From positions 1 to 64,000 of the forward strand of contig NZ_SLXQ01000007.1 in assembly GCF_004340875.1 (NCBI RefSeq): a stretch of DNA of 64,000 nt. Reading direction: 5' to 3'. The notes beneath the pieces are model-generated. The model did not search any database, had not been told where the DNA came from, and was given only the letters and a program-made list of their open reading frames with translations. Source of the DNA: Tamaricihabitans halophyticus (GTDB lineage: Bacteria > Actinomycetota > Actinomycetes > Mycobacteriales > Pseudonocardiaceae). A program made the translations under genes and the position numbers. Positions 8,730 through 17,301 of the stretch are shown here, in pieces (position 1 is the stretch's first letter; each line of letters starts with the position of its first letter).

Positions 8730-9416
8730 ATGGTGGCCGGGCTTGGCGCGAACGATGCGATCTCGCGCCCCAACCTGCCGTCGAACCTGAAGGGGGTCGC
8801 CGCACAGGAGATCAGGAGACAGGTTTTCGCCGGCGAGTTGCGCCCAGGAAGCAAGGTTGACCAGGAGGCGCTCGCCGAACAGCTTGGCGTCAGCAAGATC
8901 CCGATCCGCGAGGCGCTGCTGATCTTGGAACATGAAGGCGTCATCGAGAACGTCGCACGTCGCGGCGCTTTCGTGGCCCGGTTGAGTCGGAACGATATCC
9001 AGGACCACTATCGGGTGTTCGGCGTCGTATCGGGGTTGGCCGCCGAACGCGCGGCGAAGAACATGCCCAAAGCCAGCCTGCTGGCGCTGACGGATATCGC
9101 GGACCGGATGGAGTCCGGAGTCGGCCCGGAAGAGCAGGAGTCACTGAACTTCGAGTTTCATCGACGGATCAACTATGCCGCGGACTCACGTCGGTTGACC
9201 TCGATACTGGGCATCATGTCCCGCACCTTGCCGCATGGTTTCTATGTGGCACACCAGGAATGGCCGGAGAAGGCGCACGAGGATCATCGGAAGATTCTGC
9301 GCGCCTTGACCGCGCGGACCGCGGCACGGTCCCGAACCGCGATGGAAAAGCATTTCGCCGACGCTGGTGACCACGCCGTCGCCTTACTCGAAGCGCAGGG
9401 CTTCTGGGATCACTGA
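8730..9416 (+). CDS. GntR-family regulator with FCD domain
   Basis: The protein has 228 residues. The N-terminal winged helix spans about residues 22-88 (ALAEQLGVSKIPIREAL, then a wing with RRGAFVA). The C-terminal all-helical FCD ligand domain spans about 95-220, with likely metal or acid-binding His residues (FEFHRRINYAA, HEDHRKILRAL). FadR/FCD regulators usually bind organic acids or acyl-CoAs. The position, divergent from the acyl-CoA dehydrogenase operon and 133 bases before the CoA-transferase gene, makes it the probable local switch for both units. The start is ATG 8730 in the context GTGGGCACATG; the ribosome binding site is weak. Confidence 0.88.
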   Translation: MVAGLGANDAISRPNLPSNLKGVAAQEIRRQVFAGELRPGSKVDQEALAEQLGVSKIPIREALLILEHEGVIENVARRGAFVARLSRNDIQDHYRVFGVVSGLAAERAAKNMPKASLLALTDIADRMESGVGPEEQESLNFEFHRRINYAADSRRLTSILGIMSRTLPHGFYVAHQEWPEKAHEDHRKILRALTARTAARSRTAMEKHFADAGDHAVALLEAQGFWDH

Positions 9417-9477
9417 GCCGCGTTCCGGTGCGGGAATCGAAGGGCGGGCCACGCACCAACACTCGCCAATCGAGATA

Positions 9478-9492
9478 CGATATATTTTATCG
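9478..9492. promoter_or_regulatory. CGATA-TATTT-TATCG dyad upstream of the CoA-transferase
   Basis: A perfect 5-base inverted repeat with a 5-base AT spacer lies 57 bases before the chosen CoA-transferase start. It shares ATATTTTATC with the site at 8591-8601. It may be a GntR operator, or the AT core may be a -10 element. Confidence 0.5.
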
Positions 9493-9549
9493 CGACTTGC
9501 TTCGATGGCTGCCAGCCCTTGCGAACCAGTGATGCGAAGGAGTGTCGCG

Positions 9550-10776
9550 GTGTCCACTTTCGACATCACGAAGTACCTACGTCCTGGCGACACGGTGGTG
9601 GTCGGGCAAGCGGCCGCCGAGCCACCGGAACTCGTTGCGAAACTCATCGAAGCGGCGGTTTGCATCCCCGATCTCACCGCGCTCTGCGGCTATACGGTGA
9701 GCGATGCCTGGGCCGGGGCAACCGAGAGTCGGCCTACGGTCAAGAGCTATGTCGCGCACGGCGGCCTGCGCGAGCTGAGCGACAAGGGGCTGCTGCAGCT
9801 CGTCCCGTGGAACTACAGCCGGTTCGAAGAGCTGTTGACCAGCGGGCATCTGCGCGCCGATGTGGTGCTACTGCAGGTTGGTCCGCCAGATGACGATGGC
9901 TACTACAGTTTGGGAGCCACCGTCGACTACGCCGTTGTCGCGGCGGAGCGGGCACGAGTCGTGCTCGTCGAGGTGAACCCGAATATGCCGCGCCCGAACG
10001 CGGCACGCCGGCTGCACAGTTCGCTGGTCACGGCGTCGATTTCGACAAGCCGCGCGCTTGCGGGCTCTCCCGCGCGAGCGCCGAGCGAAGTGGAGCGCGA
10101 CGTCGCGGTGAAGGTGGCGGAGCTGGTGCCCTCCGGGGCGACGATTCAGCTGGGCGTCGGCGCCCTGGCGGAGGCGATCGGCTGGGAACTGCGCGGTCAC
10201 CGAGGTCTGCGGGTCCGGTCTGGTTTGGTCGGTGACTGGTTGGTGGACCTTCAGGAAGCGGGCGCCCTGGACGCTGAGCCGGGCAGCTGTGTGGTCGGCA
10301 TGGCCGTGGGGACGGAGCGGCTCTACCGGTTTCTGGACGAGTCGGACATCGTCTATCTTGCACCGATTACGGAGCAGATCTCGCCGGAGGCGATCTCGCG
10401 AGACGGCCCCTTGGTTGCGATCAACGCGGCGATTGAAGTGGATCTGCTTGGCCAGGTCAACTCGGAAGCGATCGGGGATCGATACGTCGGTGGAATCGGC
10501 GGACAGCTTGACTTCTTTCGCGCGTGCCGAGCAAGCGCAGGCGGGATGGCGATCGTGGCGCTGGCCGCGACCGCGCCATCGGGTACCGGACGGATCGTTG
10601 GGCAACTGAGCGGCCCGGTGACCACGCCGAAGAGCGATATCGACGTAGTCGTGACCGAATGGGGCGCGGCGGATATTCGCGCCTGCTCGTTGTCGGAACG
10701 CGCCGAAGCGCTCGCGCGTCTTGCCGATCCGCGCCACCGCGCGGAACTGCGCGCCTCACGTCCGAACTGGGCGTAA
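9550..10776 (+). CDS. Acetyl-CoA hydrolase/CoA-transferase family protein
   Basis: A 408-residue class I CoA-transferase of the acetyl-CoA hydrolase/4-hydroxybutyrate CoA-transferase family. Visible features are LLQVGPPDDDGYYSLG in the N-terminal half, QLGVGALAEAIG in the middle, and INAAIEVDLLGQVNSE, whose first Glu is the likely catalytic residue by family comparison. It transfers CoA from a donor such as acetyl-CoA to a carboxylic acid. The frame is open from 9367, overlapping the GntR gene, but GTG 9550 has an excellent GAAGGAGT 7 bases upstream. In this locus it would activate the acid that the minus-strand operon then degrades. Confidence 0.85.
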   Translation: MSTFDITKYLRPGDTVVVGQAAAEPPELVAKLIEAAVCIPDLTALCGYTVSDAWAGATESRPTVKSYVAHGGLRELSDKGLLQLVPWNYSRFEELLTSGHLRADVVLLQVGPPDDDGYYSLGATVDYAVVAAERARVVLVEVNPNMPRPNAARRLHSSLVTASISTSRALAGSPARAPSEVERDVAVKVAELVPSGATIQLGVGALAEAIGWELRGHRGLRVRSGLVGDWLVDLQEAGALDAEPGSCVVGMAVGTERLYRFLDESDIVYLAPITEQISPEAISRDGPLVAINAAIEVDLLGQVNSEAIGDRYVGGIGGQLDFFRACRASAGGMAIVALAATAPSGTGRIVGQLSGPVTTPKSDIDVVVTEWGAADIRACSLSERAEALARLADPRHRAELRASRPNWA

Positions 10777-10794
10777 CCGGAAATGACGCCTAGT

Positions 10795-11217
10795 TCAGGT
10801 ACCTCGCCAGGCGTTGAGCCAGGCGGCTGCCCTGGTCGGTGAGGCCCGGGAGAGCCATGCGTCCTGGACAATCTCGGTGAGCTCCCGCAGGGTCAGTTCG
10901 CCGATCCGGCTGGCCCTGACCAGTACTGACTGGTGCCCATCGAAATGCGGCGTGGTGAAGAACGGTGATGTTTGGTCCTGAACAAGTGCCTGCTTGTCCG
11001 ATTCCGACGGCACCCAGAACACGACCACATCCGGATAGCGTTCGCCACTGTCGGGGTCGACGGCATCGGGGCGGGGATTGCGGAAGAACACGAACGATCG
11101 TTGGCCGACTTGGTAGACCGGATTGCCACTTGAGCCGTGGACGACCGTGACATGAGGCATCCCGTACGCCAGCTCATGCACGTCCTCGACGCTGGCGCGG
11201 CGCGATCTGGCCGACAT
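10795..11217 (-). CDS. MmcQ/YjbR-like protein
   Basis: A 140-residue cytoplasmic protein resembling the MmcQ/YjbR (CyaY-like fold, 'DNA-binding') family: an N-terminal helix (VEDVHELAYGMPHV), alternating strands with VYQVGQRSFVFFR and VVVFWVP, FFTTPHFDGHQSVLV and the C-terminal VQDAWLSRASPTRAAAWL. The frame remains open upstream to 12036, antisense to the dioxygenase gene, but family-like sequence begins at ATG 11217. The molecular role of the family is poorly known. It is convergent with the CoA-transferase gene, 18 bases away, and divergent from the PhyH gene. Confidence 0.75.
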   Translation of the reverse strand: MSARSRRASVEDVHELAYGMPHVTVVHGSSGNPVYQVGQRSFVFFRNPRPDAVDPDSGERYPDVVVFWVPSESDKQALVQDQTSPFFTTPHFDGHQSVLVRASRIGELTLRELTEIVQDAWLSRASPTRAAAWLNAWRGT

Positions 11218-11364
11218 GGCAACAGGGTACGGGGCGCCCGAGGCCGCCACCAGGGGCGACAGTCCACACCACGACGGTCGTGGCCATCCGAAAACAGGTT
11301 GATCGGGTTGTTCGTTGCCCGCAGCATGGGGCGACACCTCGACTCCCGATGATTGGACCCTTCC

Positions 11365-12126
11365 GTGCAGCTCAGCTCTGAGCAGATCGAGCGGTTCGTT
11401 GACGACGGCTTCGTCAAGCTCGAAGGGGCCTTTCCCGCCGAGGTAGGAGAACGCTGCTTGGACGAACTGTGGGCGGCCACCGGATACGCCCGGGAAGATC
11501 CGGCGACGTGGACCGAGCCGGTCGTTCGACTGGGCGGCTTCGCGACACCCCCATTCCAGGAGGCCGCGACCACCGCCGTGCTGCACGAAGCCTTCGATCA
11601 ACTGGTCGGCCCTGGGCGCTGGCTTCCCCGTATCGGACTCGGCACTTTCCCCGTCCGTTTTCCCAGTTCGGAGGAACCCGGCGATGACGGGTGGCATGTG
11701 GAGGCCAGCTACGCCGGGCCGGAAGGGGAGGGCAGGCTCAACCTCCGTTCCCGAGAACGGGCATTGCTGATGCTGTTCCTGTTCTCGGAGGTCGGCCCGG
11801 ACGACGCACCGACGCGGATCCGCGTCGGCTCCCATCTCGACGTCCCGCCACTTCTCGAGTCCTGCGCCGACGAAGGGCGCGAGTGGATGTCGCTGTGCCG
11901 CGACGCCGCTTCCGCGTCCGAAAACCGACCCGTCACGCTCGCGACAGGCACCTTGGGCGACGTCTACCTGTGCCACCCGTTCCTGGTGCATGCCGCGCAG
12001 CCGCATCACGGACGTACGCCCCGGTTCATGGCTCAACCGCCGCTACACGCCAAGGAGCCGCTCGACCTCCAGGACGAGTACCCGAGCCCGGTTGCCCGCG
12101 CCGTACTCAACGGCCTGCGTCGATAG
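11365..12126 (+). CDS. Phytanoyl-CoA dioxygenase (PhyH) family protein
   Basis: A protein of about 253 residues with a double-stranded beta-helix iron/2-oxoglutarate oxygenase look. The N-terminal LSSEQIERFVDDGFVKLEGAF is typical of PhyH proteins. The metal site would be His111-x-Glu113 (WHVEAS) with distal His209 (LCHPFLVHAAQP) and a following Arg in HHGRTPRF for the cosubstrate. The usual motif is HxD, so Glu is a variation. The start could be TTG 11353 or GTG 11365. I prefer GTG, which places the LSSEQ helix at the N-terminus; the ribosome binding site is weak either way. Its 3' end overlaps the convergent regulator by 20 bases. The substrate is unknown. Confidence 0.8.
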   Translation: MQLSSEQIERFVDDGFVKLEGAFPAEVGERCLDELWAATGYAREDPATWTEPVVRLGGFATPPFQEAATTAVLHEAFDQLVGPGRWLPRIGLGTFPVRFPSSEEPGDDGWHVEASYAGPEGEGRLNLRSRERALLMLFLFSEVGPDDAPTRIRVGSHLDVPPLLESCADEGREWMSLCRDAASASENRPVTLATGTLGDVYLCHPFLVHAAQPHHGRTPRFMAQPPLHAKEPLDLQDEYPSPVARAVLNGLRR

Positions 12127-13000
12127 CTCGCGTACCGCGCGGTCCAGGCAGAACGTGGTTCCCGGCGCCGGTGGTCTGCGCGCAGGTGACGCGGAGGAGA
12201 TCGAGCTTTCCGGCGTCGGTGGTTCCGGTTGCCGCGGTGTAGGTGACCATGCGGAGGTCCGCACCTGGGGCCAGGAGGACATCGCAGTCAAGCAGGATCT
12301 CGCCGACGTCTGGGTGGTGGAACGTCTTCTGCTCGCTCGTATGCCGAGCAGCGAACTCCGTGACCCAGTGGTGCGCGAAGGCTTTCGACTCCGCACGGAG
12401 GTGCTGGACGAGCCGATCGAGCTGACCGTCCGCGGGATAGCGGGAGACGGCGTCCTTGAGGTCGGCGACGATCGACGCTTCGAAGACGTCGAGTCCGCGT
12501 TCGGTCTCCATGGGCGGCAGGGCCGGGCCGTTGTTGCCGAACAGGGCCAGGGCGAGGTTGCGTTGCTCCGCCGGGAGCGCGGAGGGATCGCCGTTGAGGG
12601 AGCACCACATGGCGTTCCACCACACCAGCGTCCAGTCAGCCGTGAACACGCCGATCGGAACGTCCCCGAGGCGCACGGCGAGCCGCTGGATGCTCGCGGG
12701 AATATGGGTGCTGATCGTGCCGTCCCGCGGCGGCAGCAGCCCCGCGCTGCGGTAGAGCTGGTCACGTTCGGTCCGGGACAGCTGCAGGGTCCTGGCGAGT
12801 GCGCCGACGACCTGGGCAGAGGGGTTCCGCGCGCGGCCCTGTTCCAACCGCAAGACGTAGTCGACCGAGAGTCCGGCCAGCTGCGCCAGCTCCTCACGTC
12901 GCAGTCCGGGCGCGCGCCTGCCGTTCGTCGCGGTGAAGCCGGCGTCGACGGGGGAAAGCCGGTCGCGCCAGCCGCGGAGGAGCTCGCCGAATTCAGACAT
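12107..13000 (-). CDS. XRE-family regulator with MmyB-like ligand domain
   Basis: A 297-residue regulator. An XRE helix-turn-helix spans about residues 30-90 (PGLRREELAQLAGLSVDYVLRLEQGR), followed by a PAS-like MmyB domain (about 105-270; IGVFTADWTLVWWNAMW, TFHHPDVGEILLDCDVL). This pattern is very common in actinomycetes, where such regulators usually sit next to and control an SDR gene. Here the SDR at 13128 is divergent, 127 bases away, and is the likely target. I chose ATG 13000 because the typical N-terminus (SEFGELLRGWRDR) starts there, although the frame extends to 13096. Confidence 0.88.
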   Translation of the reverse strand: MSEFGELLRGWRDRLSPVDAGFTATNGRRAPGLRREELAQLAGLSVDYVLRLEQGRARNPSAQVVGALARTLQLSRTERDQLYRSAGLLPPRDGTISTHIPASIQRLAVRLGDVPIGVFTADWTLVWWNAMWCSLNGDPSALPAEQRNLALALFGNNGPALPPMETERGLDVFEASIVADLKDAVSRYPADGQLDRLVQHLRAESKAFAHHWVTEFAARHTSEQKTFHHPDVGEILLDCDVLLAPGADLRMVTYTAATGTTDAGKLDLLRVTCAQTTGAGNHVLPGPRGTRAIDAGR

Positions 13001-13127
13001 GGGTCCATTCTGGCGGCACAGTGATCGTTGAGCCTGGGTACCGCGAGTCCTAGGGACATCCACGTCACTGGCTGGCTGCGGCGCGCGCGAAGACAATCAC
13101 GGCGCACCGACCAGCAGGGAGCCGTCC

Positions 13128-14033
13128 ATGCAGCACACCATCGTGATGACCGGCGCGAGCCGCGGTATTGGCCGAATCGCCGCCGAGCACATCCTGCGCC
13201 AGTCGCCGGATGTCCATCTCGTAGTCGTCGTCCGCGAATCCACCAGCACGCGGTTCGGCGGCAACGTTTCATACGTCGAGGCGGACCTGAACTCGCTGCG
13301 GAGCCTCCGTTCGGCGGCCGGCGAGATCCGCGACCGGCTCGACCGGGGTGACCTGCCGCCGCTGCGGCACTTCGTGGGCAACGCGGGCATCCAGTACACC
13401 AACAACCTCACCGAAGGCCCGGAGGGGATCGAGTCGACGTTCATGGTGAACGTACTGGCCAACCACGTGTTCGTCCGCGCGTTCGAAGATCGCTTCGCCG
13501 CCGGCGGCCGGATGGTGATCACGGTCAGCGACACGCATTTCGGCGATCGCAAACACAACATGGGCATGGTGCCCGGCCCTGCATGGGACGCGCCCGGTGT
13601 CCTCGCCCGGACGCGTGCCTTCGCCGAGCCCGAGACCGCGGCCGCCGGGCGTACCGCCTATTCGACCAGCAAGCTGGCCGCGATCTACCTGGTACACGAG
13701 TACGCTCGCCGCCTGCCTGCCGGGGTGGACGTCATCGCCTACAACCCGGGCTTCGTCCCCGGCACAGGTCTCGCCCGCAACGCTGGTCCCCTTGACCGCT
13801 TCCTGATGCGCAGAGTCCTGCCGATACTGGCTTACACGCCGTTCGGCACCCACCGTCACGTCGCGGGCAGGTGCCTCGCCGAGGCCGTCCTTGGCGGCAC
13901 GCCAGCTCCGAGCGGCTGCTACATCGACCGCGACAAGGTGACCTCTTCGTCGGCGGAGTCTTACCACCCGCGGCGCGAACAGGAACTGTGGGACGCCGCC
14001 GAACGACTCATCGCCCTTGATCTGGCGACATGA
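13128..14033 (+). CDS. Short-chain dehydrogenase/reductase
   Basis: A 301-residue SDR with the cofactor motif TGASRGIG (residues 8-15), GNAGIQ (84-89) and the catalytic YxxxK at Tyr178/Lys182 (AYSTSKLAA). Insertions around the substrate loop (about 138-175) make it longer than FabG-type enzymes and similar to protochlorophyllide reductase-like or retinol dehydrogenase-like SDRs. GGGAGC precedes the ATG. It is divergent from the MmyB-type regulator, a frequent actinomycete gene pair. The substrate is not predictable. Confidence 0.85.
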   Translation: MQHTIVMTGASRGIGRIAAEHILRQSPDVHLVVVVRESTSTRFGGNVSYVEADLNSLRSLRSAAGEIRDRLDRGDLPPLRHFVGNAGIQYTNNLTEGPEGIESTFMVNVLANHVFVRAFEDRFAAGGRMVITVSDTHFGDRKHNMGMVPGPAWDAPGVLARTRAFAEPETAAAGRTAYSTSKLAAIYLVHEYARRLPAGVDVIAYNPGFVPGTGLARNAGPLDRFLMRRVLPILAYTPFGTHRHVAGRCLAEAVLGGTPAPSGCYIDRDKVTSSSAESYHPRREQELWDAAERLIALDLAT

Positions 14034-14064
14034 CGTACGGCCGCGTCGATAGTTCGCTGCTCGC

Positions 14065-14526
14065 TCAGTCCAGACAGAACTCGTTTCCCTCCGGATCGGC
14101 CAGCACGATGTAACCGGCTTCCAGCGGTGGCTCCGGTTCGGTTCGGCGGATGCGAGTCGCGCCGAGCCCGACGAGCCGGTCGCACTCGGCGTCCAGCGTG
14201 GCCATGCGCTCCGCGCCCTCCATGCCGGGAGCGGCCCGTACGTCGAGGTGCACCCTGTTCTTACAGATCTTGTCCTCGGGAACCCGCTGGAAAAACACCC
14301 GAGGACCTTGGCCAGACGGATCCTCGATGGCGGCCCTCGAGTGATGTTCATCTTCCGGTACGCCGATGCGCGTGAGGAACTCGTCCCACGCGGCGAACGG
14401 ATCCGCCTCGTCGACCGTCTCCACGCCCGGCGGGCTCGGATGCACATAGCCAAGGACCTCGCGCCAGAACAGCGACAGCGCGCGTGGATCGTGGGCATCG
14501 AAGGTGACCTGGAGTTCGCGGGTCAT
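14065..14526 (-). CDS. Glyoxalase/VOC-fold protein
   Basis: A 153-residue protein of the vicinal-oxygen-chelate superfamily with two beta-alpha-beta-beta-beta units. VTFDAHDPRALSLFWREVLGY opens the first. The C-terminal YIVLADPEGNEFCLD contains the usual DPEGNEFCL ending with a candidate metal Glu. Its ATG overlaps the stop of the DinB-like gene by 4 bases (ATGA), so the two are translationally coupled. Such pairs are often controlled by WYL or ArsR regulators in actinomycetes; here a WYL regulator is divergent. The substrate is unknown. Confidence 0.85.
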   Translation of the reverse strand: MTRELQVTFDAHDPRALSLFWREVLGYVHPSPPGVETVDEADPFAAWDEFLTRIGVPEDEHHSRAAIEDPSGQGPRVFFQRVPEDKICKNRVHLDVRAAPGMEGAERMATLDAECDRLVGLGATRIRRTEPEPPLEAGYIVLADPEGNEFCLD

Positions 14527-15110
14527 CGGGTGGCTCCATTCGCTGTATGCATCGTGTGCTGGTAAAGGTCACGCAGTAGGCAGACCTCGGACAGGTGGTG
14601 AATCAGTTCGCGGTGAATATGCAGCACCAGATCGGCCATGGGCGCCTCCGGAAACGGTTCGGTATCACCGATCGGCGCGCGCAGGCCCGCCGGACCAAGG
14701 TGGCGCACACCGGTCAACCATACGTCGACTTGGGCTTCGAGTTGCTCGAGCGCGGTGCCGGAATCACCAGCGTAGTCCCAGGATTCGTAACCTGCTGCCG
14801 GCGCGCCGAAATGTTGCCCGTTGCGAGCGGCGAGCACACCAACGATGACATGCCCGAGCCGCCAGGCGATCGTGGTGAATGGCGGGGGAGCGGGCTCTGG
14901 GATGGCGTAGTCGATGGTGAAGTCGCCGCCGCCCACTCGCATCGGTGCCGTCCCGCTTCCGCGCGGACGTACATTCCAGCAGTCCGGTACCGGCGACCAG
15001 AAGTACTCGTCATCGGTGAGTCCGTCGAGCCGGGGACGGAGCTGGCGGTTCCAATGCGCCTCCCACTGCGAAAGTAAGGCCTGGTTCCAGTCGAGTTCGG
15101 TCTTGGTCAT
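14523..15110 (-). CDS. DinB/YfiT-like putative metal-dependent protein
   Basis: A 195-residue four-helix-bundle protein of the DinB/YfiT family (not the DNA polymerase of the same name). A WNQALLSQWEAHWNRQLRPRL helix, a TIAWRLGHVIVGVLAARN helix and HIHRELIHHLSEVCLLRDLY carry the His residues that would form the metal triad. Some members use mycothiol or bacillithiol as thiol cofactor; that is only a family possibility here. It is the first gene of a two-gene operon with the VOC protein, divergent from the WYL regulator 47 bases away. Confidence 0.83.
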   Translation of the reverse strand: MTKTELDWNQALLSQWEAHWNRQLRPRLDGLTDDEYFWSPVPDCWNVRPRGSGTAPMRVGGGDFTIDYAIPEPAPPPFTTIAWRLGHVIVGVLAARNGQHFGAPAAGYESWDYAGDSGTALEQLEAQVDVWLTGVRHLGPAGLRAPIGDTEPFPEAPMADLVLHIHRELIHHLSEVCLLRDLYQHTMHTANGATR

Positions 15111-15157
15111 GGCGGTAGCCTCGCAGGCAAAGCGGACAGGTATCGTCCGGTTTCCAG

Positions 15158-16171
15158 GTGAGGATGGCTGCGATGGACGCGACCGCTGGTGTGGAACGCG
15201 GAACGACGGAGCGGGTGCTGGCGTTGCTTGGGCTGCTCCAGCAACGGAGCTCCTGGGCAGGGCCGGAACTCGCCGACCACCTCGGCGTCACCACACGCAC
15301 CGTTCGAAGGGACATCGAACGGCTGCGTTCTCTCGGCTACCCGGTTCAGGCGAGCCATGGGGTCGGCGGCGGCTACCAGCTGGGTCGCGGCCGCGACCTG
15401 CCGCCGTTACTGTTCGACGACGCGGAGGCAATCGCGACGGCGGTCGCGTTGCTGGTTGGCGCCGGCGATGCCGTCGCCGGTGCCGGCGACGCCGCGCTTC
15501 GCGCGCTGACCAAACTCGACGGAGTGTTGCCCAGCCGGTTGCGGTCGGAGGTGGCCGCGCTGGCCGGCTCAGTTGCTTCCTTCGCCGGCGGGCGTACTCC
15601 GGCCGATCCCGTGGTGCTGATGACGTTGGCCAGAGCTTGCCGCGACGAGACCGAGATCGGCTTCGACTATCCCGCCCATGACGAGCTACGGAGCCGGCGG
15701 GTTGAGCCGTATCGACTGGTCTCCTCTGGCCGGCGGTGGTATCTGCTGGCTTACGATCTCCATCGCGAGGACTGGCGCACCTTCCGAGTCGATCGGATGC
15801 GCGAGGTATCCGCGCGATCGTGGCGATTCCGGCCGCGCGTGACACCAGACCCAGTCAGCTACGTGCAGGAAGGCGTAGCCAGCAGAGGCTACCCACACCA
15901 AGCGCGGTTTCTTGTGTACGCCGCCGCCGAGCAGGTGCGGGCCCAGGTACCGGCATCAGCCGCCGTAGTGCTGCCACGCGGACCCGCGAGCTGCGAAGTG
16001 CGCAGTGGCGCGGACAGCCTCGATTACCTTGTCGCGCACATACTCCTGCTCGGACACCAGTTCGAGGTCATCGACCCTCCGGAACTAGGGCAACGCTGTC
16101 GCGTGCTGGCCGAGCGGTTGCTGTCCGCCGCCGATACCCATGCGCGGTCCGGAAGCCACCTTCCCGGCTAG
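15158..16171 (+). CDS. HTH-WYL transcriptional regulator (YafY/DeoR-like)
   Basis: A regulator of about 337 residues. A DeoR-type helix-turn-helix lies at about residues 15-75 (ELADHLGVTTRTVRRDIERL, then GVGGGYQLG). A WYL domain lies at about 140-220, with the literal RRWYLLAYDLHREDWRTFRVDRM, and a C-terminal WCX-like extension follows. WYL domains sense ligands, often nucleic-acid-derived. It is divergent from the DinB-VOC pair, which it probably controls. GTG 15158, ATG 15164 and ATG 15173 are all possible starts. Its stop overlaps that of the convergent LysR gene by 4 bases. Confidence 0.88.
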   Translation: MRMAAMDATAGVERGTTERVLALLGLLQQRSSWAGPELADHLGVTTRTVRRDIERLRSLGYPVQASHGVGGGYQLGRGRDLPPLLFDDAEAIATAVALLVGAGDAVAGAGDAALRALTKLDGVLPSRLRSEVAALAGSVASFAGGRTPADPVVLMTLARACRDETEIGFDYPAHDELRSRRVEPYRLVSSGRRWYLLAYDLHREDWRTFRVDRMREVSARSWRFRPRVTPDPVSYVQEGVASRGYPHQARFLVYAAAEQVRAQVPASAAVVLPRGPASCEVRSGADSLDYLVAHILLLGHQFEVIDPPELGQRCRVLAERLLSAADTHARSGSHLPG

Positions 16172-17115
16172 TCGACCGCGCTTCCTGGATCTTGCGGTCG
16201 GGTACTCGCGACGTAGCGGGCGGCGACATCACGGAGTGCGGCGAGGCCCGCGGCGATATGCGGTTGCTCGCCGGATCCGGCACGTACGGCGGCGAGCAAC
16301 CGGCGAGTTGGCGCGGGGTGCCCGGACAGTGGCAGCCGCGCGAGCTGATGCGCCTCTGGCACATGCGCCAGGCGAGGTATCAGCGCGACGCCAAACCCGC
16401 GGGCAACCAAGGCGGCGCCGGTGTCCCATTCATCGGCGTAGTGCGCGACATGCGGTACGAACCCGGCACTGGCGCATGTCAGCCAAACCAATTGGTGGTA
16501 TGCGCTTCCCGGAGTGCCAACGATCCAGGGCTGTGTCGATGCGTCGGCGAGGGCGGTACTCGGCGTGCGCGCGAGCGGATGTTCGCGGGCAACCAGCAAA
16601 TCAAGCGGCTCATGCAGCAGGAAGTGTTGTTCGAAGGCCGGATCGGTCGCCGTCGGGATGTCCTGAGTCGCCACCACGGCACCGATGTCCACGTCGTTAC
16701 TGGTGAGCAGGTCGAATGCCCGGCGCGGCTCGGCCTCGCGGACCTGCACGGTCAGCTGCGGACTGGTGTCCCGTAGCTGGGTCACGGTAGCCGGTAGCAG
16801 CACCGCCGCCGCGGAGGAGAACCCGCACAGCCGCAGCGGGCCGGTCAGCGCGTTGTCCCGATAGGCCGCGAGGTCTGCCCGAGCCTGCTCCCATTGCGCG
16901 ATCAGGGTGTCCGCATGCGCGAGCAGCGCGTGCGCGGCCGGGGTCAGGCGCACGTTACGGCCGACGCGTTCCACCAGCGGCACGTCGAGTTCCTGGGCCA
17001 GCGCCTGCAACTGGTGCGACACGGCGGATGGCGTGAGGTGACAGACCTCGGCGGCGGCGGTCACGGTGCCGTGCCGGGCTACCGCACGGAGCACGGTGAG
17101 CCTACGGTCAATCAT
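16168..17115 (-). CDS. LysR-family transcriptional regulator
   Basis: A 315-residue LysR regulator. The N-terminal HTH spans residues 1-60 (VARHGTVTAAAEVCHLTPSAVSHQLQALAQELDVPL). The periplasmic-binding-protein-like effector domain begins near residue 85 (GPLRLCGFSSAAAVLLPATV). I chose ATG 17115 because the usual MxxRRLxxLRAVA opening begins there. The gene is divergent from the Rieske oxygenase gene, separated by 186 bases, which is the classical LysR layout for regulating the neighbour. The effector is unknown. Confidence 0.9.
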   Translation of the reverse strand: MIDRRLTVLRAVARHGTVTAAAEVCHLTPSAVSHQLQALAQELDVPLVERVGRNVRLTPAAHALLAHADTLIAQWEQARADLAAYRDNALTGPLRLCGFSSAAAVLLPATVTQLRDTSPQLTVQVREAEPRRAFDLLTSNDVDIGAVVATQDIPTATDPAFEQHFLLHEPLDLLVAREHPLARTPSTALADASTQPWIVGTPGSAYHQLVWLTCASAGFVPHVAHYADEWDTGAALVARGFGVALIPRLAHVPEAHQLARLPLSGHPAPTRRLLAAVRAGSGEQPHIAAGLAALRDVAARYVASTRPQDPGSAVD

Positions 17116-17301
17116 GTTCGAACCGTACACGGTCACATGCAGTTTTCTGCGATAGACGTTGACGGACGTGCCTCTTCATCCTGAATTCCACACCGTCGTG
17201 GTCGGTGCAGAATCCAACTTTCCCGCACCCGTTTTTCGATCATCCAGTGTCCATAAGGGAACCCGAAGATCTGGTCCTGTTCGAACGAAGTGGAGTCGAC
17301 G

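Noticed and set aside
8586-9008. Upstream extension of the second acyl-CoA dehydrogenase
   Set aside because: It crosses the promoter and HTH region of the divergent GntR gene; the ACAD family N-terminus begins near 8585.
11218-12036. N-terminal extension of the MmcQ-like gene
   Set aside because: It lies antisense to the PhyH gene and shows no family similarity; the domain starts at 11217.
12107-12126. Overlap of PhyH and MmyB-type genes as a regulatory antisense device
   Set aside because: A 20-base convergent overlap is common in compact actinomycete genomes and needs no special function.
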